Translations under genes and position numbers: made by a program
NCBI RefSeq assembly: GCF_040802235.1
Contig: NC_133158.1
Span: 165,079,401-165,143,400, forward strand
Reading direction: 5' to 3'
DNA: 64,000 nucleotides
Source: Manis javanica
Lineage: Eukaryota; Chordata; Mammalia; Pholidota; Manidae
The notes under the pieces: model-generated
Databases searched by the model: none
Seen by the model: only the letters and a program-made list of their open reading frames with translations
What the model was told of the DNA's origin: nothing
In this document: positions 37,269-49,799 of the stretch, one piece after another
Layout of the letters: each line of letters begins with the position of its first letter
Position numbering within the stretch: position 1 is the first letter of the stretch

Positions 37269-38482
37269 GAATGTAAGCATGAACATCCTGAATGCATCTT
37301 GTCAAGCAAGGGAAACAAAAGCAAAAATGACCTCATGGGACTTTATCAAACTAAAAAGTTTCTGTACTGCAAAGGACACTATCAACAGAACAAAAAGGCA
37401 TACTACAGTATGGGAGAATATATTCATAAATGACATATCTGACAAGGGTTAACATCCAAAATATATAAAGAACTCACATGCCTCAACACCCAAAAAACAA
37501 ATAACCTGATTAAAAAATGGGCAGAGGTTATGAAGAGACAGTTCTCCAAAGAAGAAATTTAGATGTCCAACAGACACATGAAAAGATGTTCCACATTACT
37601 AATCAGGGAAATGCAAATTAAAACTGCAATGAGATATCACCTCACACCAGTAAGGATGGCCAACATAGAAAAGACTAAGAACAACAAATGTTGTCAAGGT
37701 TGCGGCGAAAGGGGAACTGTCCTACACTGCTGGTGGGAATGTAAGCTAGTTCAACCATTGTGGAAAGCACTATGGAGGTTCCTCAAAAAACTAAAAATAT
37801 AAATACCATTTGACCTGGGAATCCCACTCCTTGGAATTTACCCAAAGAATACAACTTCTCAGATTCAAAAAGACATATGTACCCCTATGTTTATCGAAGC
37901 ATTATTTATAATAGCCAAGATATGGAAGCAATCTAAGTCCATCAGTAGATGAATGGATAAAGAAGATGTGGTAAATATACACAATGGAATACTACTATTC
38001 AGCCCTAAGAAAGAAACAAATCCTACCATTTGCAAAAACATGGATGTAGCAGGAGGACATTATGCTCAGTGAAGTAAGCCAGGCAGAGAAAGACAAGTGC
38101 CAAATGATTTCCCTAATTTGTGGAGCATAACAACGAAGCAAAACTGAAGGAACAAAATAGCAGCAGACTCAGAGACTCCAAGAAGGGACTAGAGATTTCC
38201 AAAGGGAAGGGGTGTGGGAGGGTGGGTCGGGAGGTAGGGAGAAGGGGATTGAGGGGTATTATGTTTAGTATGTATGATGTGGGGGGTCACAGGGAAAACA
38301 GTGTAGGACAGAGAAGGCAAACAGTGAATCTGTGGCATCTTACTACACTGGTGGACAGTGACTGCATTGGAGTATGGGTGGGGACTTGATAATATGGGTA
38401 AATGTAGTAACTACATTGTTTTTTCATGTGAAACATTCCTAAGTGTATATCAATAATACCTAAATTTAAAAATTAAAAAAAA
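37269..38482 (+). mobile_element. 5'-truncated L1 (second 3' UTR type)
   Basis: Begins in ORF2 near NMNILNAS-like codons, contains decayed ORF2 (open pieces 37233-37433 and 37563-37802) and a 3' UTR ending with an A-rich tail near 38470. The 3' UTR ('atgggtaaatgtagtaacta') is unlike the other type and matches the L1 at 44428-46230. Confidence 0.88.
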
Positions 38483-38489
38483 AGTATAT

Positions 38490-41040
38490 AATTTGTTATT
38501 TAGAAAAAAGAAAGGCTTGGCCCCTGACAGAAGTATATGATATTATAAGGTTATGAAGTTAAGTTTATTTTAATGCAAGAAAAGAAAATAGTCAAAAGTC
38601 CCATGAATTACTACAATATGGAACTTGTTTTCTGAATAATTTTGGTGGAAATCTATTCTACTTACTGGGTTCATCATTATCCTCAAAAATTGGAAGGTTT
38701 TTAAACTAGACTCCCTGAAACTGAAGAAATTTATCTTCTGCAATACAGCCTGGCTTTAAATAACTGGTGCTAGAATTGTACTTGCATTTCATTTCCAGCC
38801 CCCTAGACACACGGTCCCTATCAGGACAGAGCCTTCATCGGCCCTGTTCATCTGGGGCTGTCTAAACCTTAACCCAGTTATGTAAACTGCTCGCCCTTAG
38901 AATGTGTTCTTGAAAACTGAGATACTTTTAATCAAATAAGCTAAAAAAAAAAAAAAAAGGCAATTGAATATTAGTAACTCAAATCTTTGTATCAGTTTAT
39001 CTGTCTGTGTTTATGTTCTTTTATGAAAAGTGTTGCTAACTGTAGTCATTACGTCTCAATCTGTTTGTGTGTCTAAGGGTGTAAATGAAAAATATTTTTC
39101 TACCTCCGGATGGTATTAATAAGAATTAATTGATTTAAAAACAAGCACTTGTAAATATTGGGCATTCTTAAACTTCCAGAAAATTTTAATTAAAGATAAT
39201 TAAGCATTAATGCTAACTTAAGTTAAACTGTAACAGACGTACTTATGGTTATCAGCTGCGTAAGTTTACCTAAAGTCATTTAAGTTGATGTTATCTGTTA
39301 AATCTTTCAAGAAAAAAAATGCTTAAAAAGAGGTTTGACTTTGTCTAATCTTTGGTAAAAGTTTTGTGAGCATGGTTGTTAGGAATGAGTAAACTAAATA
39401 AGTGTAGCCAGTAAACATCTTAATTGTGTGTTAGTGTGTTACAGTGTGTATACCTACAAACAGCCTGGGAATCTTTGTAGTAACCTAAAACCTTTAAAAG
39501 TTTTGCTGAGTCAAGTAGACACATTTTATGCTTAAAGATTATGCTATAAAGCACACGGTTCCAGAAAATATGAAATGTGTTCATAAATTTGTCCATCTAA
39601 AAAATGCTAGTGTAAGTTTACAATAGCCTGCTTCTCAGTGTTCACTGAAAATTAAAGTTTGTAATGGTTTTAAGTTATAATTAAAGCTGCTTAAAATAAT
39701 AAGGAAAACATTTGTTTCTCCATGCTAAAGAATGTGTCTTTTAATAAAAGAAAGTAACTTAGTTCTAAATTACAGCTATTTATTTAAAGAGGAAGAACTC
39801 TAAATGTAAAAAAAAAAATGTAGAAACTTGGTGGAAGAATTGATATGGTAATGCTATGTAAAATTAAAGCAAATGAGTCTGTATCAAGTACACACCAAAT
39901 TAGAATTTTGTTTTTAGTTAAAAGGACAAAGTTTTCTTAAACTGTTAGTATGCTCTTAATGTTGAAAAATTGCAAAAGGTTTTCTAATTGTTTTATCAAA
40001 GCAGTTTCTCATGCTTAAAGTCTCAATGAGTTGTCTATTTAAGAAAATGAGATCTTAATCTTAAAAGGACTAAAAGCTAAACTTTGCTAACAATGGTGTA
40101 ACCTTCCGTATTTGCCTTTGAGGTATTTTGTTGTCATTCTGGTTAAATGAATAAGTATTGCTTCATGGCAACCTATAGTCTTATTTAAGCAAGTGCCAAA
40201 GAAACTTTCTTCTGACAGTTTCCCAAAATCAAATTCAAAAAGGTGCTTTTACCTCTAGTTTACTCTGATATTTTCCAGAGGGCCCCTGGAACATGTCAGA
40301 GGAAATTTTTCTCATTGGGGAAAGTATTTGGCTAATTTGGCTTATTTATCTGATGTACAATTACCTGCTTAATTACCCGGGAAGCTCTGTCAAAGGGAAT
40401 GATGCTGAACTTTGTTACTAAATGTTTTGTGTTACAGAAGTATCTAAATTTCCTTATGTCAACTGTCTTATAGTAAGGTCTCATCAGATTTTTAGTCATT
40501 GTCATTTGTAAGTCTTTTGTCATTTATAGTGACTGTTTTATTTTTCCTAAACTAGTAAAGAACTAAATTTCTGCAGAACAGGTATTGGTTACATAAGATT
40601 AAGTAAACTAAAGAAGATGATTTTGTGGCTTTTTGTTTCAAATGTTGCTGATAAAGTGTTTTAAGCATTTTTTCTTAAGCTGACAACAGTTTAGTAAATG
40701 ACAGTATCTTTATAAGCAGAATTGAAACATTTATCTTTCTGTCTACCTAATACTTCTAATAAAAATGACGGTGATTTTAGAGAAAAGTATTGTTTAATAA
40801 TGCAGCCTTGTCTATACTGAATCCTAATACTAGTCATTGGGACATAGATTAAATCCAGAATTCTAGTTTTCCCAAAATATCTGGCTATGAATTCTCCAGA
40901 TATTTTAGTTTTCTCTTATCATCTCAATTAAAGTTTTACTATTTCTAGTTCTCATATTCAGCCATGCATTCTTAATCTCAAGTTGATCCAAAATGGAAAA
41001 CCCAACTCCAGATGTTGCTACTTAACCTAATAACACGACT
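38490..41040. other. AT-rich intronic block, unassigned
   Basis: Very AT-rich, full of 'gcttaaa', 'taagtt' and 'taaag' words, with no coding frame and no family I can name. It runs up to the ERV-like sequence of copy C in the same orientation, so it may be degraded internal sequence of that provirus. Confidence 0.35.
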
Positions 41041-41971
41041 TGTTCTATCTTGCCTAGAAGCCATAAAACTGCAAATAGTAATAGAAATGGAACCCAAGAT
41101 GGAAGTGCCCATCTCCTGAGGCTTCTCGACCCACCAGTGATGGAGACCTAACTGCATCCCTTCCCGCGCCCCCTCTCAGCATCAGGCAGCCAGAGCTGTT
41201 GTTGCCCGCCTTGCCCTGGCAGCAGCTAGTGTCTCCATCTGTAGAGGGGGGAATGAGACAGGGACCGTGGGTGTAGGCAGAGTAGGGTGAGGGCCTCCGG
41301 AAAAAGCAGGGCAGGATATGTACAGTCAGAGCAATGTGACAATGGGCAAAGAAGTACCTATCGAAACTCTGTGTTAAGCATTATGCTAAGTCAAGGTCAC
41401 ACTAAGTCTCTAGGGTAAAGATAGCAGACTAGGAATATAAACATCTTCAGTGAGATCAGTTAAAGCTCAAAAGGCCAGGAGGAACTTGGCCTGAAATGTT
41501 TGAGTGTTCTGCAAATAAAGAAGGGTATCTCAGCATAACCTGTGACTTCACTGCAAACAGCCCTGGCAAACAGACAACAACCCAGCCCACCTTAGGGACA
41601 GGGCAGGTGGTACAAGTCCACACCCTAAGCCCTCTCTTCACATTATCAAGGTATATGTGGCCTGGGATGCATCCTTCCTGCTCTAATAGATTATCCTGGA
41701 AATAGTCATAAGAGATTTCTCCGAGCTCTGCCGTCTGATGGTAATGACAACTTGAAGCTTTTAGATCCCACCTTTGTTGCAGTTGCAGCTGCATTAATCC
41801 TGCTGGTTCCTGGACTTGTCAGTGGAATGCAAAAGGAAATATCTAAGCTGGCCTGTGCATATAGCAAGAGAACAAATTTGACTGCTTCTATATTATCTGA
41901 ACTCAAGAGCTAGAAGAAGTGCATCAAAATCTTGATACTATAGACTATCTGCTGGTAAAACAACATATGGG

Positions 41972-42313
41972 GAGTATAAGAACAAAGAAAAAAACTGAAG
42001 GAACAAAAGCAGCAGCAGACTTACAGAACCCAAGAATGGACTAACAGTTACCAAAGGGAAAGGGACTGGGGAGGATGGGTGGGAAGGGAGGGATAAGGGG
42101 AAAAAAAACTAAAAAGGGGACATTACTATTAGCAGACATAATGTAGGGTGGGGGCATGGGGAGGGTTGTACAACACATAGAAGACAAATAGTGACTCTGT
42201 AGCATCTTACTGTGCTGATGGACAGTGACTGTAATGGAGTATGTCGGGGGGACTTGGTGATGGGGAGAGTCTAGTAAACACAATGTTCCTCATGATACCA
42301 AAAAAAAAAAAAT
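41972..42313 (+). mobile_element. Short L1 3'-end insertion in copy C
   Basis: L1 3' UTR fragment of the first type with a poly(A) tail (42299-42312). The 9-bp repeat 'acatatggg' at 41963-41971 and 42314-42322 is its TSD and interrupts the ERV env sequence. Confidence 0.88.
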
Positions 42314-43259
42314 ACATATGGGATGTGAACAGTTTACAGGAATGTGGTGTTTTAATTTATCTGACTTATCCCAAACCATTCAAAATCAACTAGACAGTGT
42401 TCATAATACTATTAATACGTTTTCACAAATGCCTGTGTTACTTAACTGGTTTCATTGTATATGGCCCTTAATTGTGGTTCTGCTTTTGTATTCCTTTTCT
42501 GTTAATGTGTGTACATAAGTTAATAAAATAGACTGTTGAAACCTATACAGGCTTATGCCACTCTACAAAAAGTTATGTTGTAGAAATAACCAATCATTCT
42601 TCCATTTGCTTCTTCTGTAACTTTTCTTCTCCCTTCTTGAATACACCGTTTTTCTAGAGTTTGTGTCTCATACATAGAATTGTGGTGCATCAAAGCCTTT
42701 CTAGGTAATGAGGATACCTCAAGACAAGTGCTGGGCATAGTAGCCATGAAGCATAAATCTTCAAAAAGGCAGAAAGCTAACCTTTTCAAAGAATTCTACT
42801 TCTCTGTCTTACCAACTTTACCTCTCCCTGTGTAGCCCGGAAAGTGGCTGGTTAGCCAGAGATGGGTAAGATTCCCCAAGGGAGGAACAACCTCAGACAG
42901 GCACAGTTGCAGAGGGGCCATCAGGTGAGAAATTGGGGGTTAACAGAGGTGAGGCTCAGAACCTCATCCCCCCAGTTTTGAGAGAAAACTTCTGCACCTG
43001 TGGATGTTTTGCTGCCCTTGCCCAACTCAGATCAAAACCCAGGCTGTAGGCATAGACCTGATCACCTGCAATTACCTTCTAATTGCACTAAATCTACTTT
43101 CTATGTTTATTTTACATCATGTAAATTCAAGAGGTAGACTTTTATTTTTTACTGCAGATTTTGGACAAGTAAACTGTGTTAAAAAGCTTTCTGTTAGAAA
43201 CTATCTACTTGCTATATTATTTATTATATATATTTACTACTTAAAAGAAAAGGGGGAAA

Positions 43260-43676
43260 TGTGGTATTAATGGGATTAATATATAAATCAAGTAATATAG
43301 AAATCAAATATACAAATACATATGACTTGGTTGTTTTTTTCCTACAACTCTTGATGCGTGATTAAAAACAACGATTAGAGCCAAAACAGTTCCTACAACT
43401 CGGGACCACCATCACTTGGTTTTGGTATCCCTGAGGAGCGTCACACCCTAGGGCTAGACTCAGGGTCTGATAATGATTGTGTGTTGATAATGTGTTGAAC
43501 CCCCTACTCAGAATTCTTTAGATGTTTAAGTTCATTTGCTCAATAAATATGAGGTGGGCCTTTTGACATTACCCTTGTGCTGCAAGGCCTTGAGTCCCCT
43601 GGCTGGCCTTTCAGTTCTTTTGTATTCCATCACGTTCCCTCCAAATCTGCGGGTCAGAAGCAGCGGGGAGTCGACA
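43260..43676 (+). repeat. Complete ERV LTR of copy C
   Basis: Starts TGTGG right after the polypurine tract and ends CGACA, so the termini are TGT...ACA; length 417 bp. AATAAA lies near 43542, followed by about 130 bp that represent the R end and U5. A/B/D stop within about 20 bp of the equivalent AATAAA. Confidence 0.75.
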
Positions 43677-43689
43677 AGACAGTAAAAGT

Positions 43690-43960
43690 AATTTAATTTT
43701 ATATAAAATACAAACTAATAGAACAATAAAAGGAGATCATTTGCTGCCTGGTGAAGGATATGTGGATTGCAAAGGTACAAGGAACCTTTTGGAGGTGATA
43801 AAAGTATTCTGTTACCTTTAGTGTAGTGGTGGTTTCCCAGGCTATGCACCTGTCAGGACTTGTTGGGATTGTGCACTTAAAATCAGTGCAATTTATTGTA
43901 TAAAAGTCCCTCAGGCCTGTTTAGGAAAGGAAATTAAATAAAATCAGCATTTATTTAGAT
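43690..43960 (+). repeat. Old L1M 3' UTR fragment
   Basis: 'gttacctttagtgtagtggt' and 'tgtgcacttaaaatcagtgc' with 'aatttattgtataaaagtcc' follow the old L1M 3' UTR. Confidence 0.6.
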
Positions 43961-44462
43961 GTTACCAGTAAATCTCACTGGTTTCGGTGTTCACTATTGC
44001 TTTATCTATTTTTCCTCTATGTCTAAATTTTTAAAAGAAAACTTAAAAATATGCAATTAACTTGTTTGAGAATATTGTCTGTGAGCTTTGTTGTTGTTTC
44101 AAGTTAGATTACTGTCTGTCTTGTAAATAAGTTTTTCTCAAAAAACAAAACAAAACACAAGACAGTGTAGCTAAAATTCATATCCTTCTTGACCACATCC
44201 CTAGTCCCAACCCTTCCTCTCTTATTCAGTTAGCCACTATTTATAAATTTGATTTGTAAGTTAGTTGTCCAGGTTGTCCAGTAGCAAATGCTGTATATAT
44301 GTATATTTATGAAATTCTGTAACTTGTTTTAAATTTAAGCATATGATATGTACCACTCTGAGGTTACTTTTATCCACTTGGAATTTTTGAGATATATGTC
44401 ATTCCTTTTTAAATTTCTGTTGCTTTGCAATCCTGAGAAGGAAGAATAAAGCTGGGGGGATT

Positions 44463-45245
44463 ATGCTCCCCAACTTCATGCTCTATGACAAAGCCACAGT
44501 AATCAAGACAATATGGTACTGGCACAGGGACAGACCCATAGAACAATGGAACAGACTAGAGAGCCCTAATATAAACCCAACCATATATGGTCAATTAATG
44601 TATGATAAAGAAGCCATGGACATACAATGGAAAAATGACAGCCTCTTCAACAACTGGTGTTGGCAAAACTGGACAGCTACATGTAAGAGAATGAAACTGG
44701 ATTATTGTTTAACCCCATACACAAAAGTAAACTCGAAATGGATCAAAGACCTGAATATAAGTCATGAAACCGTAAAACTCTTAGAAGACAACATAGGCAA
44801 AAATCTACTGAATATAAACATGAACAACTTCTTCCTGAACGCATCTCCTCGAGCAGGAGAAACAAAAGCAAAAATGAACTCATGGGACTACATCAAATTA
44901 AAATGTTTCTGCATGGCAAAGGACACCATCAACAGAACAAAAAGGCATCCTACAGTATGGGAGAATATATTTGTGAATGACATATCTGACAAGGGGTTCA
45001 CATCCAAAATATATAAAGAACTCACATGCCTCAACACCCAAAAAGCAAATAACCCAGTTAAAAAATGGGCAGAGGATATGAAGAGACAGTTCTCCAAAGA
45101 AGAAATTCAGATGGCCAACAGACATATGAAAAGATGCTCCACATCACTAAACATCAGGGAAATGCAAATTAAAACCACAATGAGATATCACCTCATACCA
45201 GTAAGGATGGCCAGCATCAAAAAGACTAAGAACAACAAATGCTAG
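44463..45245 (+). pseudogene. L1 ORF2 C-terminal fragment
   Basis: 260 open codons from the thumb/C-terminal region ([20 protein letters not shown], then [20 protein letters not shown]) to KKTKNNKC, where a stop cuts it just before the cysteine-rich knuckle. No catalytic domains are present. Confidence 0.85.
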
Positions 45246-45289
45246 TGAGGATGCAGAGAAAGGGGAACCCTCCTACACTTACAATTCCC

Positions 45290-45440
45290 ATTGTTTAACC
45301 CCATACACAAAAGTAAACTTGAAATGGATCAAAGACCTGAATGTAAGTCATGAAACCATAAAACTCTTAGAAGACAACATAGGCAAAAATCTACTGAATA
45401 TAAACATGAACAACTTCTTCCTGAACGCATCTCCTTGAGC
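45290..45440 (+). repeat. Displaced 151-bp duplicate of 44704-44854
   Basis: Same 151-bp segment in the same orientation as 44704-44854, with about four differences, all transitions. It replaces a few bases of normal L1 sequence. Confidence 0.9.
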
Positions 45441-46804
45441 GTTATTAGGAGGGGAATGTAAGCTAGTTCAACCGCTATGGAAAGCACTATGGAGGTTCCT
45501 CAAAAAACTAAAAATGTAAATACCATTTGATCCGGGAATCCAATTCCTTGGAATTTACCCAAAGAATACAACTTCTCAGATTCAAAAAGACATATGCACG
45601 ACTATGTTTATCGCAGCACTGTTTACAATAGCCAAGAAATGGAAGCAACCTAAGTGTCCATCAGTAGATGAATGGATAAAGAAAAGGTAGGATATATACA
45701 CAATGGAATACTATTCAGCCATAAGAAAGAAACAAATCCTACCATTTGCAAAAACATGAATGGAGCTGGAGGATATTATGCTCAGTGAAGTAAGCCAGGC
45801 AGAGAAAGACAAGTGCCAAATGATTTCCCTCATTTGTGGAGTATAACAACGAAGCAAAACTGAAGGAACAAAATAGCAGCAGACTCAGAGACTCCAAGAA
45901 GGGACTAGTGGTTACCAAAGGGGAAGGGTGTGGGAGGGAGAAGGGGATTGAGGGGTATTATGTTTGATACACATGGTGTGGGGGATCATGGGGAAAAGAG
46001 TGTAGCATAGAGAAGGCAAATAGTGGATCTGTGGCATCTTACTACACTGATGGACAGTGACTGCATTGGGTTATGTATGGGTGGGGACTTGATAACATGG
46101 GTAAATGTAGTAACCACATTGTTTTTTTATGTGAAACGTTCATAAGAGTGTTTATCAATAATACCTTAATAAAAAATTTAAAAATCATTGTGGAAACGAA
46201 AATTAAAATCTGCACCCTATCAAAAAAAAATTCTGTTGCTTTGTTTGAGGACACTTAGGTTGTTAGCAAATTTTTGCATTGCATGACCAATTCTTTCAGG
46301 TAGAGCTTGATGGTAGTAAATTTTCTGAGTCCTTGTGTGTCTGGAAATGTTCTTTTGTGTTGTTGGTTGATTGAACTTTTAGTTTATGATCATTTTTCCT
46401 CATTTTGGAATATGTTTCATTTTTGGCTGATGAGATACGTCAGTGGTATTTTCTGCCTTAGATAAAGCCTGTTTTATCTTTATAGAAGCTTTAAGAAATT
46501 TTCTCCGTATTTTTGGTGCTCTGAATTTTACCTGTTTGTGTCTAGCTGTAGGATGTATACAAATATATTCAATCCTTTCCACTCTGGACACAAAATTTGT
46601 TACTTTTTGAGCATTCTTCCCTTTACCCCCTTTCTAGTGGATTTCTAATAGATTTGTTGATATTCTGGTTCTGTCCCCTATGTCAACAATTTGCATACAT
46701 TCCCTCTCTTTTGTCCAGTGCTGTAGAATAACTTGGCTTGGTCTTCTGCCTCACTGATTTTTTTCTCTCAGCTGGCCAGTTCTCTAGAGTTAAGTCCTTC
46801 TTCT

Positions 46805-47790
46805 AAGTTTTTTGTTTTTAAACAGCTTTATCAAGATATAACTGACATACAATAAACTTCACATATTTAAAGTGTACACATTGAGTTTTGACATACACTC
46901 AGCATATACACTGTACTCATGAACTACCACTCTAATCAAGATAATGAATGTGTTCATCATTTCATTAAAAAGTCTCCTATTGCCCTTTGTGACCCATCTT
47001 TCCCTATTTCTTGGCCTCCAGGCAAAAATTGATTTGCTTTTGACACTTCAGTTTGTATATTCTGAAATTTTAAATATGTGGAACCATGTAGTGTTTTGTT
47101 TTCAGGGAGAAAGGGACTGACTTTTCATTCAGATAATTATTTTGAGAAATGATTTGTGAATAGTATTCCATCATATATATATACCAGAATATATTTATAA
47201 TTGATGTTATTTGCAGTTTTTAATGATTTCATATAAAACACCTATGCATATTCTATGCCTTTCCCTCCTTTGTGAACATGTGCTTTCATTTTTCTTGGTT
47301 GTGTATTTAGGTTTGTACTGGCTGGATCCATAGGTGTATGTGGTTAACTTAAAAAATTTGTCAAACTGTTTCCCAAAATGGGTTTGCTTTTTTTTTTATG
47401 CATTGACACCGGCAGTGTATGAGAGTTTCAGTTGTTCCGCCCCTGGGCCATCACTTGGAATGGCCTTTGATCATGTAGTGAGTGGTAGGTCATCATTGTT
47501 TCAGTTTGCCCTTCCCTCATGACTGGTGATGTTGAGCATCTTTTCATGAGCTTATTTTTGCAGTCCTTGCATCTTTGATGATGTTTCTGTTCAAAACGTT
47601 TACCCATTTTTCATTGTAAGGATTCTTTATATATTCTAGATGTAAATATGTCCTTTGTTGGTTATATGTTTTGTAAAAATTTTCTCCCAGTCTTTGGCTT
47701 GCTTTTTTATTAAGTGTTTGGATTGTTTTTTAGTTTGACTCTTCTCCAGTTCAGCTTATCTACTGAGTTGTTTTTTTTAATAATCGGAAT
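46805..47790 (-). repeat. Old L1M fragment
   Basis: 'tatcaagatataactgacat' with 'aataaacttcacatatttaa' is the reverse strand of an old L1M 3' end, followed by decayed ORF2 ('cattgacaccggcagtgtat', 'tggtgatgttgagcatcttt'). The block at 46250-46800 may be a related HAL1-like piece. Confidence 0.7.
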
Positions 47791-48829
47791 ATGAAATCTA
47801 ATTTTTAAAAACTAGCCTTTCACCTTTTAATTATACTTTTTCCACTTCGCTCTATTTGCTCTTACAACCCAGATTTTTGGAGGGTTAAGTTATTTTCTGA
47901 GTTTAATACTTTATCAGATTAGTCTTTTTTTTTAATGTTTAGTTTTGTTATTATTTTGTTTGGAATTATTAGTTTTGTGCTCTTTGTATTTAAATTTTCT
48001 TGTCTCAGTACTTTGGGATGTAGGTAGCATATGTAGCTGAGAGATGGTCTAGGTAGGGACTGTCCTCTCTACTTCTTCAGGTTTTCACCAACCCGCCCAG
48101 GACATTGCCCAGTTTTTCAGCCCAAGTACCCATATTCCCTGCTCCCACTTCCGAGCAGGTGACTGCTGCTAGTGTAGTTGTGTGGTGCCAGGCACATGTG
48201 TGTATTGGGGGTAGAAGCAAAGTTGTACTCAACCTGGCTGTCCCAGCTGTGGAGTCGTCTAGTCTTTGACACATAGCTCCTTCCTGTTCTCCGTCTTTGG
48301 TGAGCTAACTCATTTATTTCTGGGAGGCCTTTACTGATGAAATCATTTGCCTTCCTTTCACTGCTAGAAAACAGTTAATTCTTTCTGTTATTTTTTTTCT
48401 AGCACTTGATACTGTAATTCTTTGTTTTTATGTCTGTCACTGGAGATGACTGAACTCTTAGAGAGAAGGAACAGATCTTATTCTGTGTTAGCTGGAGTAA
48501 CACAAAATGCTTGAATGGAATATTTTTCAGGAAATGGGAGTTTTGATTACAAAGGGTAACACATTTGGAGCTCTCCTGGAGAGAAAGGCCAGGTACCAAC
48601 CACATGGAGTGGTATTGGTCTGGGGTTTCTCTTGACTAGTAGTTTAATTTTAAGCAGGTTATTTAATCTTGCTTATTAACCTTTTTGCATTGCATGATTT
48701 TAATTAATATATAAAATGTGAATGTGTGTATATATACATATATATTTATCATAAAAATAGTACATGCTCATTAGTTTAAGAAAAGTCACTCTTTCAGTGG
48801 GGAATAAATTATTTTTTAAACAGATGGTC

Positions 48830-49560
48830 CTGGGACACCTGGATATCCATATGCAAAAAAATGAAGTTGAATCTCTTCCTACCATACACAAAAATGAGAC
48901 TCAAAATGGATCAAAGACCCAAACTTAAGAGCTAAACTATAAAATTCTTAGAGGAAAGCATAGTTTCAAGTCTTAATGGCTTTGGATAGGCAGTAGTGTC
49001 TTAGATATGGCACCAAAAGCCCAAGCAACCAAAGGAAAAAAAATGTAAATTGGACTTCATTAAGATTAAGAACTTTTCTACTTCAAAGGACACTCTCCTG
49101 AAAGTGAAAAGACAACCCACAGAATGGGAGAAAATAATTGTATGCTGTTTTTCTGAAAAGGGGCTTGTATCTGTAATATATATGAATTGAAGACAACTCA
49201 ATTTAAAAAGGAACCAAGGGTATGAATAAACACTTCTCCAAAGAAGATACAAATGGCCAGTAAGCTCATGAAAACATGCTTACCATCATTAGCCCTTAGG
49301 AAAATGCAAACTGAATCCCCAGTGAGGTACCACTTCATACTCTCTGGGATGGCTATCTAAAAAGACAGTAAGTGTTGGTGAGGATGTAGAGAAATTGGAA
49401 CCCTGCTGGTGAGATTGTAGAATTGTACAGCCGCTTTGGAAAATGGTTTAGCACTTACCAAAAGGCTAAATATATATAGTTAATGTACAGCCTAGCAATT
49501 CCATGCATAGATGAATGGAATATGAATTATACCTCAATAAAAGGTACTTTTAAAAATTCA
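48830..49560 (+). repeat. Old L1M ORF2 fragment
   Basis: 'aaaatggatcaaagacccaa', 'gacaacccacagaatgggag' and 'gtgttggtgaggatgtagag' are ORF2 C-terminal sequence, diverged and frame-broken. Confidence 0.75.
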
Positions 49561-49799
49561 AATATACAAAGGATTTAAACTTGTACTTGTCCATATTATT
49601 GGCTTTTTAAAAGTTGTACCTGCCTCCCATTGTGAATAGAATCTAATATATTTACAAAGGGGGATAGTAGTTTCTAGTCATCAGAATTCTCTGAGGAGAG
49701 GCCCAGCTTTTTTAGTATCTAGGTACCATCAGGTAACTAAGTTTGCAGAAGTAGGGTGTCAGTATCTCAAAGTGTGTTGAGTGTGTATGTATGTGTAGG

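Larger units (their letters stand above)
41040..43676 (+). mobile_element. Degraded class I ERV 3' end with complete LTR (copy C)
   Basis: Contains env transmembrane sequence (from about 41720: fusion-peptide-like run, then a heptad region; resumed at 42314 with a cysteine motif GCEQFTGMWC), a post-env region homologous to copies A/B/D, a polypurine tract ('aaaagggggaaa', ending 43259) and a full LTR (43260-43676). An L1 fragment (41972-42313) interrupts the env region, and stops are frequent. No 5' LTR was found; the left limit is uncertain. It is a more diverged relative of the A/B/D source and, unlike them, ends in a real LTR with U5. Confidence 0.7.
44428..46230 (+). mobile_element. 5'-truncated, rearranged L1 with TSD
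   Basis: Flanked by the 13-bp TSD 'ttctgttgctttg' (44415-44427 and 46231-46243). Starts in ORF2 with an open frame of 260 codons, then at about 45283 a displaced second copy of part of ORF2 (45290-45440) interrupts the normal order. The 3' UTR is of the second type. After the normal 3' end (about 46184) there are about 37 bp of unrelated sequence before a final A-tail (46222-46230), as in a short 3' transduction. Confidence 0.9.

Noticed and set aside
37025-38489. Twin-primed (5'-inverted) single L1 insertion
   Set aside because: Both pieces contain a 3' UTR and they are of different types, so they must be two L1s; the shared 'agtatat' at the borders is too short to count as one TSD.
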